Notes under the pieces: generated by a model
The model's database searches: none
What the model was told of the DNA's origin: nothing
What the model saw: the letters and a program-made list of their open reading frames with translations, nothing else
Program-made: the position numbers and the translations under genes
In this document: positions 8,678-17,492 of the stretch, piece by piece
Layout: every line of letters starts with the position of its first letter
How positions within the stretch are numbered: position 1 is the stretch's first letter
Assembly: GCA_964627535.1 (NCBI GenBank)
Contig: CAZVJW010000011.1
Coordinates: forward strand, 23,796 to 87,795
Direction of reading: 5' to 3'
From: UBA1447 sp964627535
GTDB lineage: Bacteria > Bacillota > Clostridia > Oscillospirales > Acutalibacteraceae
DNA: 64,000 nucleotides

Positions 8678-8743
8678 TGCCCGCGTAGCTTAAAGCAGAG
8701 CGTTGTTAATCCAAAGGTGGCGGTGCGATTCCGCACAAGGGCA
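8678..8743 (+). ncRNA. tRNA-like sequence with a shortened anticodon arm (pseudo-tRNA or tRNA mimic)
   Basis: The sequence folds as a near-tRNA. There is an acceptor stem TGCCC/GGGCA, a TA at positions 8-9, a D stem GCTT/GAGC with a 6-base loop lacking the usual GG, and a T stem GCGG/CCGC with loop TGCGATT (T54, C56, G57 and A58 kept, T55 changed to G). The discriminator would be A. Between the D and T arms only about 16 bases remain where 22 are expected: a 3-bp TTG/CAA stem with a 6-base loop, so no normal anticodon arm forms. No CCA is encoded. It ends 28 bp before the zinc-ribbon gene. It could be a decayed tRNA, a regulatory pseudo-tRNA or a leader structure. Confidence 0.45.
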
Positions 8744-8771
8744 AATATTATTTTCAAGCGAGGTTAAAAAA

Positions 8772-9056
8772 ATGTACGAAGACAAAACACTCATCTGTAA
8801 GGACTGCAACGAGGAATTCATCTTTACTGCCGGCGAGCAGGAATTCTATGCCGAAAAGGGTTTCGTAAATGAACCCCAACGCTGCAAAGCCTGCCGTGAT
8901 GCACGCAAAAACGGCAACCGCGGTGAACGCGAAATGTTCACAGCCCCCTGCGCAAAATGCGGCGGAGAAGCAAAAGTTCCTTTTAGACCGCGTGAAGATC
9001 GCCCTGTTTACTGCAGCGCATGCTTTGCAGAGATGCGGGAAGAAACAGAAGCATAA
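8772..9056 (+). CDS. Zinc-ribbon protein with CxxC pairs (CxxC-x17-CxxC type)
   Basis: A 94-residue protein with three zinc-binding segments: CKDC near the N-terminus paired with CKAC about residue 40 (probable zf-trcl-type ribbon, with FTAGEQEFYAEKGF between), then CAKC and CSAC separated by exactly 17 residues, the CxxC-x17-CxxC pattern. It is cytosolic and its function is unknown; nucleic-acid or protein binding is the usual guess. ATG 8772 follows a GAGG at suitable distance; an upstream in-frame start would read through the tRNA-like sequence and is unlikely. A terminator follows at 9086. Confidence 0.82.
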   Translation: MYEDKTLICKDCNEEFIFTAGEQEFYAEKGFVNEPQRCKACRDARKNGNRGEREMFTAPCAKCGGEAKVPFRPREDRPVYCSACFAEMREETEA

Positions 9057-9085
9057 TCTAACTTTAGGTTTATTTATGCGAACCG

Positions 9086-9115
9086 AACGTTCCGGAGAAA
9101 TCTGGAGCGTTTTTT
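9086..9115 (+). terminator. Rho-independent terminator after the zinc-ribbon gene
   Basis: Stem AACGTTCCGGA / TCTGGAGCGTT with a GAAA-type loop and a run of six T. The stem shares the CGnTCCGGA core with the terminators at 10197 and 23176. Confidence 0.8.
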
Positions 9116-9282
9116 GCGGGTTATTTTACTTAGAAACCTTATAAAACTAAACAGATTGTCCCTTTTGTCTAAAACGGTAAATTCAAAAATAAAAATAAGT
9201 GTTATCAATATATATTATGCAGACACTTTTTTGGCATGTTATAATATGGCAAGTCAAAGTTGATACAAAAAATCATGGGGGT

Positions 9283-10179
9283 ATGAAAACCATGTCAAAG
9301 TTAAAAGAATTCTATGTTAAGCTCGTTTCATATATTGCAATTTTTGCTGCGGTGTTCAACCAGTTCGGCTATACCCTGCATTTAGAGCGGGATATTTACC
9401 CCAAGGCGGAAAACACCGTGCGGGTGATGAGTTTTAATGTGTTATGCGCCGGCGAAGGCGAGCACGCCATGCAAAACCGACTGGGGATTGTCACACAAAC
9501 CATTGCCGAATATTATCCGGATTCCATCGGGTTACAGGAAGCTACTCCCGCATGGATGCTGTGTTTAAGTAATCAGTTGCCGGAATATGACTATGTGGGT
9601 GTTGGACGGTTTGACGGTCATATCCTCGGTGAATTTTCCGCAATATTTTATTTGAAAGAGAAGTACAAAGTCGTTAATTCCGGTACCTTCTGGATTTCGG
9701 AAACGCCCGATGTGCCTTCAAAAGGATGGGACGCCAGCATCAACCGCGTGTGCACATGGGCGGTTCTCGAAAACAAGGCGACCGGGGAGCAATATGCGCA
9801 TATTAACACGCATCTGGACTACAGGGGCGTATTACCGCGCCAAAAAGGAATCGAGATGATTCTTGAAAAAGCCGCGGAACTGAACAATATACCGGTTGTA
9901 GCCACAGGCGACTTTAATCTGGACGAGGGCAGCGATTATTACAAACAACTGACGGCAGGCGTGCTGCTTGACACGAAATTTTTGGCACCGGACACGATGC
10001 AAAATGCGACATATCACCATTATACATTACCGACTGACCCTAAAAATGTGATAGATTTTGTTTTGGCAAACGACAAGGTAACACCTTTAGTTTACCGGGT
10101 TGTGACAGCGGGCATTGACGACAAGTTCGTTTCCGACCATTACCCGGTTTATTCGGATATGCTGCTGAATGCCGAATAG
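9283..10179 (+). CDS. Endonuclease/exonuclease/phosphatase (EEP) family hydrolase with N-terminal membrane anchor
   Basis: A metal-dependent EEP-fold phosphohydrolase of about 298 residues. Motifs: RVMSFNVLC (metal Asn), GLQEATPAWM (metal Glu), AHINTHLDYRG (catalytic His), VVATGDFNLD (Asp/Asn) and VSDHYPVYSDM (C-terminal Asp-His). A hydrophobic stretch YVKLVSYIAIFAAVF near residues 10-25 should act as an uncleaved signal anchor, placing the enzyme outside the membrane. The substrate is unknown; family members hydrolyse nucleic acids, phosphoinositides or sphingomyelin. ATG 9283 follows a G-run ribosome site. A related, unanchored copy lies at 17493; more than half of aligned residues look identical by eye. 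Confidence 0.86.
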   Translation: MKTMSKLKEFYVKLVSYIAIFAAVFNQFGYTLHLERDIYPKAENTVRVMSFNVLCAGEGEHAMQNRLGIVTQTIAEYYPDSIGLQEATPAWMLCLSNQLPEYDYVGVGRFDGHILGEFSAIFYLKEKYKVVNSGTFWISETPDVPSKGWDASINRVCTWAVLENKATGEQYAHINTHLDYRGVLPRQKGIEMILEKAAELNNIPVVATGDFNLDEGSDYYKQLTAGVLLDTKFLAPDTMQNATYHHYTLPTDPKNVIDFVLANDKVTPLVYRVVTAGIDDKFVSDHYPVYSDMLLNAE

Positions 10180-10196
10180 AATAAAGTATAAAAGCC

Positions 10197-10225
10197 AACG
10201 CTCCGGAATTTTCCGGAGCGCTTTT
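10197..10225. terminator. Bidirectional terminator between the EEP gene and the GPH symporter
   Basis: A stem of CGCTCCGGA/TCCGGAGCG with a short TTTT-containing loop and T-rich flank, between convergent genes. Same stem family as at 9086 and 23176. Confidence 0.8.
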
Positions 10226-10240
10226 GCGTTTATACTCTGT

Positions 10241-11716
10241 TCAAAACAGCTCTTCTTTTATCGCCTCATACTCCGCTTTGTCATCATCGCTCAATGAAGT
10301 AATATCAACCTTATCAACAATGATTTTTTCAATCAGAGAACTTCTTTTGGGGTTGAGCTTGAGCTTTTTCGCGGCGACAAACGCGATGGTGATAAAAATC
10401 AAGATCGGGATCATTATCACCATCCGGAGCCCCCAGACGGCCGATGCCGGCTGCTCGAAGCTTGTGACAAGCCCGGTCACATAATCGGTGGTGGGTTTAA
10501 TAAAGCCGGTCGTGTCCAGCACAATGCCGGAAATCAGAATAGCGACGGCGGTGGTGGATTTACGTACAAAGGTCATCAAGCCGCTATAGGATCCGGTGTT
10601 GCGGGTGCCGAATTTCAACTCGCCCACATCCACCACATCAGGGAAAATAATCCACGGCATAATCAGGCAGCCGCTCATCCCGAACCCCACGATGACGCAC
10701 AGCGGCAGCAGCAGGTAATCATTAAACCCGGCGGGGTAAAAGCACAGCGCAACGATACCGAGCATATAAACGGGGATGCCGGCGCGGTATAAAAAGGGCT
10801 TGGCTTTGTCCCTTTTCATCAGTATATTGTAAAACGGTATGGTGGCGGCGTAGGAGACGGATATCACCACCAGCACAATAAAAGAACTGTAACTCTTAAT
10901 TTTAAATCCGTAATTCACGACCCAGACGATGTTGGCTGTGATCAGGTCCAACGACGAATAGGCAAGGAAGTACATCAACAGCAGGCAGACAAAGGCCTTG
11001 AGCCTCAGCGGAAGCAAAAAGTTTTTAACGGAAAACTTGAGCTTTTCCGCCGGTATCGGCATTCTCTCCCGGCAAACAATTGCGGTGATGAGCAGGGGTA
11101 TCGCGTAGTAAATCCCAAAGCCGAAAATCATCAGCAGACTGAAAGTGCGAACCGGTATTTCGCCTTTGTGCAGTTTTTCAAGCAAAAAAATCGGCACACC
11201 CGCCGATATACCGCCTGCCAGCATGGAAAACCCCTGACGGATCACATTCATCTTGTTTTTCTCGTAATAATTTGATGTAAGCTCCGCCGCCAGTGATAAA
11301 TACGGCACGTTGATCATGGTGGACAGCGTGTTGTAAATCAAATAGGCGAGCAGATAAATGAAGTATTTAAAAGTGTTGCTTTTCAACGCGCTGAGCGGCA
11401 TAAACAGCAGCGCGAGCGAGAAAATCAGCAGAAAAGCGCCGACAAAAAGGTAAGGCCGTCTTCTGCCCCATTTGGAGCGGGTGTTGTCGGAAATAATACC
11501 CATGGCAGGGTCCGTGACGGCATCCCACATTTTTGCCAGCATAATGATAGACGCAGCTGCTGTGGCGGTTAAACCGTTGAGCACTAAAAAGACAAGGTAA
11601 ACTGTAGCGACCAAAGAAGTCGCCCCGCTGCCGTAAAGCTCACCGACGGAAAAGGCGATCTTTTCTTTCATGCTGAGTTGTACGTCGGATGTTGTCACCG
11701 GTAGTTTGTTCGACAT
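10241..11716 (-). CDS. GPH-family sugar:cation symporter, tandem copy 2
   Basis: A 491-residue, 12-helix symporter of the glycoside-pentoside-hexuronide family. The motif KMWDAVTDPAMGIISDNTR at residues about 47-65 is the family signature, and WGRRRPYLFVG follows. It is very similar to the next gene upstream (same length, same landmarks, the end AEYEAIKEELF against AEYEAIQRELF), so the pair arose by tandem duplication. The two are 18 bp apart and probably form one transcript from the promoter at 13249-13278. Together with the GH3, GH18 and EEP genes they suggest uptake of a glycan breakdown product, substrate unknown. Confidence 0.9.
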   Translation of the reverse strand: MSNKLPVTTSDVQLSMKEKIAFSVGELYGSGATSLVATVYLVFLVLNGLTATAAASIIMLAKMWDAVTDPAMGIISDNTRSKWGRRRPYLFVGAFLLIFSLALLFMPLSALKSNTFKYFIYLLAYLIYNTLSTMINVPYLSLAAELTSNYYEKNKMNVIRQGFSMLAGGISAGVPIFLLEKLHKGEIPVRTFSLLMIFGFGIYYAIPLLITAIVCRERMPIPAEKLKFSVKNFLLPLRLKAFVCLLLMYFLAYSSLDLITANIVWVVNYGFKIKSYSSFIVLVVISVSYAATIPFYNILMKRDKAKPFLYRAGIPVYMLGIVALCFYPAGFNDYLLLPLCVIVGFGMSGCLIMPWIIFPDVVDVGELKFGTRNTGSYSGLMTFVRKSTTAVAILISGIVLDTTGFIKPTTDYVTGLVTSFEQPASAVWGLRMVIMIPILIFITIAFVAAKKLKLNPKRSSLIEKIIVDKVDITSLSDDDKAEYEAIKEELF

Positions 11717-11734
11717 GATTTACGTGATTCCTCC

Positions 11735-13225
11735 CTAAAACAGCTCGCGCTGAATCGCTTCATATTCGGCGCGGTCATAGTCGCTCATCGTGTCGATGAC
11801 TGTGGGGTCGGCAATCATTCTGCTGACCAACACGCTGCGCTTGGGATTGAGTTTGAGTTTTCTCGCGGCGATATAGGCGATAATCAAAAAAATGGTAATG
11901 GGTATCGTTATCACCATCCGCAAACCCCACACGGCTGAGGGCGGCTGGGGGTAACTGGTGACGAGCCCTGTGAGTATATCGGTGGTCGGTTTGACAAATC
12001 CGCTTAAATCAAGGATGATGCCGGATAAGGCGATGGCAATGGCCACCGTGGTTTTTCTGGTAAAGGTCATTAAGCCGCTGAAGGAGCCGGTGTTTCTGCT
12101 GCTGAACTTCAGTTCGCCTAAATCCACAACATCCGGGAAGATGAACCACGGCATGAGCTGGCAGCCGGCCATTCCGAGGCCAATCACAAGACAGACGGGC
12201 AGAATAAAATAATCATTGAGACCCGCCGGGAAAAAGCCGAGGATCAGAATACCCAGAATATACAGCGGAATACCCGCCCGGAACAACAAGGGTTTGGCAT
12301 AATTGTGCTTCATCAGCCTGTTGAACAGGGGAATCATCAATGCATAGGTACCCATAATCACCAACAGCAGAATCGTAGCGCTGTAGCGCTGTATATTCAG
12401 CCCGTAACTGACAAACCAAACAATGTTCGCGGAGATAATGTCCATACAGCTGAAAGAAAAAAGATACATCAGCAACAGGTAAACAAAGGCGCGCAGTTTC
12501 AACGGTTTTAAGAAGTTGGCGACGGAGAATTTGAGCTTGTCCGCAGGGATAGGCAGCCTTTCCCGGCAGATGAGGGAGGTGACCAGCAGCGGGCCGGAGT
12601 ATAAGATGCCAAACCCGAAAATCATCAGGATGCTGAAAGTTTGCACGGGCATTTCGCCTTTATTGAGTTTTTCGAGCAATACAATCGGCACCCCGGACGA
12701 TATAGCGCCGGAAACACCGGAAAAAATCATCCGGATGATATTCATCTTGTTCTTTTCATAGTAGTTGGAGGTCATCTCCGTCGCGAAGGAATTGTAGGGC
12801 ACGGCAATCATGGTGGAAACCGAGTTATAGATTAGATAGGCGAGTAAATAAATGAAATATCTGAATCCCGCGCTTTGCATGGCATGCAGCGGCATAAATA
12901 AAAAGACAAAACAAATGATGATGCAAAAACTGCCCGCAAACAGGTAGGGTCTCCGCCTGCCCCATTTGGTGCGCGTATTGTCGGAAATGAGGCCCATCAC
13001 AGGGTCGGTAACGGCATCCCATATTTTAGCCAGCATAATGATGGTGCCGGCCGCCGTGGCGGACAAGCCGTTCATAACAAGGAAAACCATATAGACCGTT
13101 GCGAGCAGCGACTGCGCGCCGCCGCCGAAAAAGTCTCCGCCTGCGAAAGCGAGTTTTTCCTTCATACTGAGTTTTACATCCGGGTTGACAACGGGCGGGG
13201 CCTTTACTTTCATCATACTTCTCAT
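11735..13225 (-). CDS. GPH-family sugar:cation symporter, tandem copy 1
   Basis: A GPH symporter paralogous to the gene just downstream, with KIWDAVTDPVMGLISDNTR and WGRRRPYLFAG landmarks and about 12 membrane spans. It is first in the minus-strand pair. Two starts are plausible: ATG 13225 (496 residues), only 2 bases from a GAGGG, or ATG 13216/13213 with a better 10-base spacing, giving 493 or 492 residues. The promoter at 13249-13278 lies between it and the divergent GH3 gene, so symporters and glycosidase probably share a control region. Confidence 0.9.
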   Translation of the reverse strand: MRSMMKVKAPPVVNPDVKLSMKEKLAFAGGDFFGGGAQSLLATVYMVFLVMNGLSATAAGTIIMLAKIWDAVTDPVMGLISDNTRTKWGRRRPYLFAGSFCIIICFVFLFMPLHAMQSAGFRYFIYLLAYLIYNSVSTMIAVPYNSFATEMTSNYYEKNKMNIIRMIFSGVSGAISSGVPIVLLEKLNKGEMPVQTFSILMIFGFGILYSGPLLVTSLICRERLPIPADKLKFSVANFLKPLKLRAFVYLLLMYLFSFSCMDIISANIVWFVSYGLNIQRYSATILLLVIMGTYALMIPLFNRLMKHNYAKPLLFRAGIPLYILGILILGFFPAGLNDYFILPVCLVIGLGMAGCQLMPWFIFPDVVDLGELKFSSRNTGSFSGLMTFTRKTTVAIAIALSGIILDLSGFVKPTTDILTGLVTSYPQPPSAVWGLRMVITIPITIFLIIAYIAARKLKLNPKRSVLVSRMIADPTVIDTMSDYDRAEYEAIQRELF

Positions 13226-13248
13226 TCCCTCTCTTATCAGCTTTGTTT

Positions 13249-13278
13249 ATCATACTTGATTAAAGGCGGGGATGTCAA
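13249..13278 (-). promoter_or_regulatory. Predicted promoter for the tandem symporters
   Basis: On the minus strand, TTGACA (13278-13273) and TATGAT (13254-13249) with 18-bp spacing. It sits back to back with the GH3 promoter at 13294-13322. Confidence 0.6.
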
Positions 13279-13293
13279 CCGCATAGAATTCGG

Positions 13294-13322
13294 TTGCGCG
13301 TACTTTACCGTTATGCTACAAT
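13294..13322 (+). promoter_or_regulatory. Predicted promoter for the GH3 gene
   Basis: TTGCGC (13294-13299) and TACAAT (13317-13322) with 17-bp spacing, 35 bp before the ATG chosen for the GH3 gene. Only 15 bp separates the two divergent -35 boxes, so one regulator could cover both. Confidence 0.5.
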
Positions 13323-13356
13323 AATCGACAGATACCCATTATCGGAGGTGCGGTTG

Positions 13357-15396
13357 ATGGTAATAAAAGCGGACAGAATGGAACTTGATAAAAAGGCGCG
13401 TGAAATCGTTAAGCAGATGACACTGCGGGAAAAAATAGCGCTGATGGGAGGCCACCGCAGAATGATTGATATGGCGTTGGACTTCTTACGCGGCGGGTAC
13501 AATTATATCCCATATCACGCGGGCGGCTGCGAAAGGCTCGGTGTGCCGATGATGAAGTTTGTCGACGGCCCGCGCGGCGTTGTCTCCGGCCACTCCACCT
13601 GTTTCCCCGTGACCATGGCGCGGGGAGCATCCTTTGACCCGGACTTAGAAGAACGGGTCGGCGATGTCATCGGCAAAGAGGTGCGCGGTGTCGGCGGCCG
13701 TTATTTCGGCGGGGTGTGCGTCAATGTGCCGTACAATCCGGGTTGGGGCAGGAGCCAGGAGGTATACACCGAGGATTCTTATTACATGGGCGAAATGGGA
13801 GCGGCGCTTGTCAGGGGCGTGCAGCGGCACAATGTAATTGCCTGTGTCAAGCATTACGCCTTCAATTCAATGGAGAATTCGCGTTATAAAGTCAACATTA
13901 CAGCGGATAAACGCACCGAGCGCGAGGTGTTTCTACCGCATTTTAAACGGTGTATCGATGAAGGCGCTGCATCTGTGATGGGTGCGTACAATCTATATCA
14001 AGGTGACCAGTGCTGCCATTCGGACTATCTGCTCAACAAGGTTTTGCGGGACGAATGGGGGTTTGACGGCTTTACGATTAGTGATTTTTCGTTCGGGGTG
14101 CGCGATACCGTGAAAGGCATTAAGGGCGGCTGCGATATCGAGATGTGCAACACCCGTTATTACAGAGTCCGCAGAGTGCTAAAGGCAATCAAAAAGGGGC
14201 TTTTGAACGAAGACGACATCACCGGTGCGGCTGTAAAAATTGTGAGAACACTCCTCGCGTTTGAGCAAGCCCCGGACCCTCAAAACTATGATGTATCACT
14301 GTGCGCGAGCAAAGAGCATACAGCGCTCGCAAGAGTAACGGCGGAAAAATCGATTACCCTGCTTAAGAACGAAAATAAGGTTCTGCCGTTTGATGCCGCA
14401 ACGTGTAAAAAGGTCTGCGTGATCGGCGACTTGGCGCAAGCCCGCAACACCGGGGACCTCGGCTCAAGTTCTGTCAAACCGCCGTATGTTGTCACACTCA
14501 TGGAAGGACTCAAGAACAATTACCCCAATACGGATTTTGAATTCATCCCGACCAAAACGGCTGCGACGCAGACGGAAAAACTCAAAAGCGCTCACGCGGT
14601 TATCCTCATCTGCGGCTTCAACTATAAAGACGAGGGCGAATATGTGCTGCCATTGATGAAAATCGGCGGAGACCGCACTTCGCTCGATTTGCATAAAAAT
14701 GATATTGAGATGATAAAAGCGGCAGGGTCCGTTAACCCGAACACCGCGCTTATCCTTATCGGCAGCAATGTGATTTTGATGAGCGAATGGTTTGACCGTG
14801 TGCCGGCGGTTATCATGGGCTATTACCCCGGTATGGAGGGCGGCAATGCGCTCGCGGATATCCTTTTCGGTAAAGTGAATCCATCAGGCAAGCTGCCTTA
14901 TGCCGTGCCCGTTTCAGCCGCCGACTTGCCGCAGGTGGACTGGGCTGCCAAAGAGCAGCATTACGGATATTACCACGGCTACCAAAAACTGGACAAGGAC
15001 GGTAAAGACCCGCTCTTCCCGTTCGGGTTCGGGCTTTCTTACACATCGTTTGCGCTCGGCGATATACGGCTTGAAAGCGTGGACAGCCAAACGGCAGTTT
15101 TCAAAGCAACAGTGAAAAACACAGGCCCCCGCGAAGGCGCAGAGGTTGTGCAGCTATATATCGGCTTCAACAACAGCGCGGTTGACCGGCCGGTTAAAAG
15201 GTTCAGCGCCTTTCAAAAGGTGTATTTGGCTGCCGGTGCCGAAATGGGAGTGACGCTGAAGGTCACTAAAGAAGCACTGGCCTATTTCAATGAAGAGGAA
15301 GGCGGATTTGTCCAGGAGGATATCACTTACACCGCTTTTATCGGTAATAACGAAAAGGACTTTGCGGCGCAGATTGATTTCAGTTTTTGCTCATAA
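13357..15396 (+). CDS. Glycoside hydrolase family 3 beta-glycosidase
   Basis: A 679-residue cytosolic GH3 enzyme with no signal peptide. The N-terminal TIM-like domain carries ACVKHYAFNSME and the nucleophile region GFTISDFSFGV, where Asp of SDF (usually SDW) is the likely nucleophile. The alpha/beta sandwich (LLKNENKVLPF, then GYYPGMEGGNALADILFGKV) and a C-terminal fibronectin-III-like domain (YTSFALGDIRLES, VVQLYIG) complete the family layout. It should remove terminal beta-linked sugars from oligosaccharides imported by the divergent symporters. ATG 13357 is chosen because GGAGG at 13344-13348 precedes it by 8 bases; an upstream TTG start overlaps the promoter. Confidence 0.92.
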   Translation: MVIKADRMELDKKAREIVKQMTLREKIALMGGHRRMIDMALDFLRGGYNYIPYHAGGCERLGVPMMKFVDGPRGVVSGHSTCFPVTMARGASFDPDLEERVGDVIGKEVRGVGGRYFGGVCVNVPYNPGWGRSQEVYTEDSYYMGEMGAALVRGVQRHNVIACVKHYAFNSMENSRYKVNITADKRTEREVFLPHFKRCIDEGAASVMGAYNLYQGDQCCHSDYLLNKVLRDEWGFDGFTISDFSFGVRDTVKGIKGGCDIEMCNTRYYRVRRVLKAIKKGLLNEDDITGAAVKIVRTLLAFEQAPDPQNYDVSLCASKEHTALARVTAEKSITLLKNENKVLPFDAATCKKVCVIGDLAQARNTGDLGSSSVKPPYVVTLMEGLKNNYPNTDFEFIPTKTAATQTEKLKSAHAVILICGFNYKDEGEYVLPLMKIGGDRTSLDLHKNDIEMIKAAGSVNPNTALILIGSNVILMSEWFDRVPAVIMGYYPGMEGGNALADILFGKVNPSGKLPYAVPVSAADLPQVDWAAKEQHYGYYHGYQKLDKDGKDPLFPFGFGLSYTSFALGDIRLESVDSQTAVFKATVKNTGPREGAEVVQLYIGFNNSAVDRPVKRFSAFQKVYLAAGAEMGVTLKVTKEALAYFNEEEGGFVQEDITYTAFIGNNEKDFAAQIDFSFCS

Positions 15397-15444
15397 TGGT
15401 AAGTGGTATTGTTTCGAGTCTTTGAATGAATGGAAGATTTGAGT

Positions 15445-15987
15445 ATGAAAAAATATCCTTCTATAGGCGTTTGCGGCCTCGACTGCGGCTTATGCCCAAG
15501 GCTTTTTACCGACGGACCATCACGATGCCCCGGTTGTGACGGAATCGATTTTCCCCTCAAGCATCCATCCTGTTCCTTTGTAACCTGCTGTGTTAAGAAA
15601 AAGGGGCTGGAGGTTTGCGGGGAATGCGGGGAGTTTCCTTGCTCAAAAATTAAAAGCAGTGATGAATACGACAAAGTGCCGGACTCGTCCTCTTATCCAA
15701 CATATAAGAAAGTTTTGCCGAATTTGATTTTCATCAGAATAAATGGTATAGAAAAGTTCATGGAAAAGCAAATGAAACGGATAGAGATCCTTGAAAAAAT
15801 GTTGGAAAATTATGACGACGGCAGATCAAGGAGTTTTTTCTGCGGGGCGGCAAACTCACTTGATATTTCTGTGCTGGAGCGTTCTTTGGAAAGAGCGGAA
15901 AGTGCTGTCAAATCGGGAAACATCGAACAAAATGATAAGAAGAGCAAAGCAAAGATTCTGAAGACGATTCTTGAAGAAGCGATGTGA
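15445..15987 (+). CDS. DUF3795 Cys-rich protein
   Basis: A 180-residue protein with the DUF3795 pattern: GVCGLDCGLCPR at the N-terminus, then CPGC, CSFVTCCVKKKGLEVCGECGEFPC, and a helical C-terminal half. The cysteines are arranged for a metal or Fe-S site; no biochemical role is established. It is common in Clostridia and often stands alone. ATG 15445 is preferred over ATG 15430, since GGAAG lies about 8 bases ahead of it. It sits between the GH3 and GH18 genes and may be co-transcribed with them. Confidence 0.82.
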   Translation: MKKYPSIGVCGLDCGLCPRLFTDGPSRCPGCDGIDFPLKHPSCSFVTCCVKKKGLEVCGECGEFPCSKIKSSDEYDKVPDSSSYPTYKKVLPNLIFIRINGIEKFMEKQMKRIEILEKMLENYDDGRSRSFFCGAANSLDISVLERSLERAESAVKSGNIEQNDKKSKAKILKTILEEAM

Positions 15988-16061
15988 CCTTTGCTGTTTA
16001 AGCTTGCAAATAAGCTTTGTTTACCGATATTCAACACCGGATTAAGAAGGGAAGAGATACC

Positions 16062-17471
16062 GTGAAAAAGTTGATTTCTTATATTTTAACGGTCGTTCAG
16101 CTGATTCTTCTGCTGAATTCGCCGGTTACATCGAAATTTGAGATTAATTCGAACGACCTTGCTGAAAATGCGGTGATTTCCGAACAGCACAAGTCCGTCA
16201 ACGCCAGAAGCTTGATTAACGGCAATCCGGTTGGCTGGTGGGCGGTAAACGGCTCCTTCGCGGTCATTGACCTGAAAGAAGCTAAAACCTTCAACACCGT
16301 TGTGCTGAAGGAATCAACCGACAATGTCGAGCAGTTCAGGTTGTATTATATGGACAGCGGCGGAAAATTCGTGATGTTCTACGAGCAGGACAGAATTGAC
16401 CGATTCAGGCTTTGCGCTTTTGAAGACATCACCTCAAGGTACCTTAAAATCGAAATCGTCAAAGCAAAATCGCTTGTTATCATCAGGGACTTACAGGTGA
16501 TATTTGAAGCAAAAAAAGAAAAGGATTTTAAGGTAAATGCTTACATGACCTGCGGCGGCAGGCAGCTCCAGAATAAAATAAACGACCCCGGGTTTACGGG
16601 CTATTTTGATGTAATAACCGATGTCATTATGATTGGTTACCACAGCATGACGGAAAGCGGCGATGTTGTCTGCAATGACGGGGAAGAGAACTTTACCCTT
16701 GATATTGCCGACCTGCGCACCGCCATCGGCGGCAGAGATGTTAAAATATGGGTATGCGTTTTTAATGTGGTGAGGACAGACGGTCAAAATGACAACGAGA
16801 AAACGGCGGACGCGGTTTTCAAAAATGTGGATACCATGGCGCAAAATCTGCTGAGTTTTGCGGTTAAATACGGGCTGGAAGGCATCGATTTCGACTGGGA
16901 ATACCCGGGCACAAAAAGCCAGTGGCACGCGTACAGCCTTCTGATTGAAAAAACAGGCAAAAGTCTCGCAACTGTTGGTAAAAAAGTATCGGTTGCTCTG
17001 CCCCCGTGGGGTGTTGGGCTCAGCGGCGAGGCCATCAAAACACTCAGCTGCGTGAACCTGATGTGCTACGATTTGTTTGACTCGAGGGGCGATCATTCCT
17101 CCGCTTATGTTGCCGGCGCAAAGGCGCTGGAATACATGACAGAGCAGGGCTACCCGCAGGAGAAAATATACATGGGCATCCCGTTTTACGGCCGGCCGAA
17201 CGATTCGGCTGCGCTTTGGCCGGTTTACAGCGATAGCTTTGGCAAGTGGAGCAACTTCAATGAAAGCTTTGAATACCAAAAGGACGGGCAGACCATAAAA
17301 GCGCCGTCTTACCACAACGGGTTCGCGATGGTACGGGATAAAACCGCGGAGGCAGTTGCGCTCGGCTTCAGCGGCATTATGATATTTGAATCAAAATGCG
17401 ACACACCGTATACTTACATGTATTCGCTTCACAAAGCGGTGAAGGAAATTCTGGACCAAAGGGTAAAATAA
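16062..17471 (+). CDS. Discoidin (F5/8C-like) plus GH18 chitinase-like protein, secreted or membrane-anchored
   Basis: A 470-residue extracellular protein. An N-terminal hydrophobic segment (KLISYILTVVQLILLL) acts as signal or anchor. Residues about 30-150 resemble a discoidin/F5/8C carbohydrate-binding fold (NGNPVGWWAVNGS, FAVIDLKEAKTFNTVVLKE). The GH18 barrel follows, with the catalytic motif GLEGIDFDWEYPG (DxxDxDxE form), SVALPPWGVG, VNLMCYDLFD and MGIPFYGRP. The motif and its acid Glu are intact, so beta-1,4-GlcNAc hydrolysis (chitin, peptidoglycan fragments or N-glycans) is likely. GTG 16062 is chosen for its AAGGGAAGAG ribosome site. It is followed 21 bp later by the second EEP gene. 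Confidence 0.85.
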   Translation: MKKLISYILTVVQLILLLNSPVTSKFEINSNDLAENAVISEQHKSVNARSLINGNPVGWWAVNGSFAVIDLKEAKTFNTVVLKESTDNVEQFRLYYMDSGGKFVMFYEQDRIDRFRLCAFEDITSRYLKIEIVKAKSLVIIRDLQVIFEAKKEKDFKVNAYMTCGGRQLQNKINDPGFTGYFDVITDVIMIGYHSMTESGDVVCNDGEENFTLDIADLRTAIGGRDVKIWVCVFNVVRTDGQNDNEKTADAVFKNVDTMAQNLLSFAVKYGLEGIDFDWEYPGTKSQWHAYSLLIEKTGKSLATVGKKVSVALPPWGVGLSGEAIKTLSCVNLMCYDLFDSRGDHSSAYVAGAKALEYMTEQGYPQEKIYMGIPFYGRPNDSAALWPVYSDSFGKWSNFNESFEYQKDGQTIKAPSYHNGFAMVRDKTAEAVALGFSGIMIFESKCDTPYTYMYSLHKAVKEILDQRVK

Positions 17472-17492
17472 ACAGCTCAAGGGGACATATTA

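Noticed and set aside
16491..17315. 274-codon open frame on the minus strand opposite the GH18 gene
   Set aside because: It lies completely within an intact GH18 coding region and has no recognisable domain or ribosome site.
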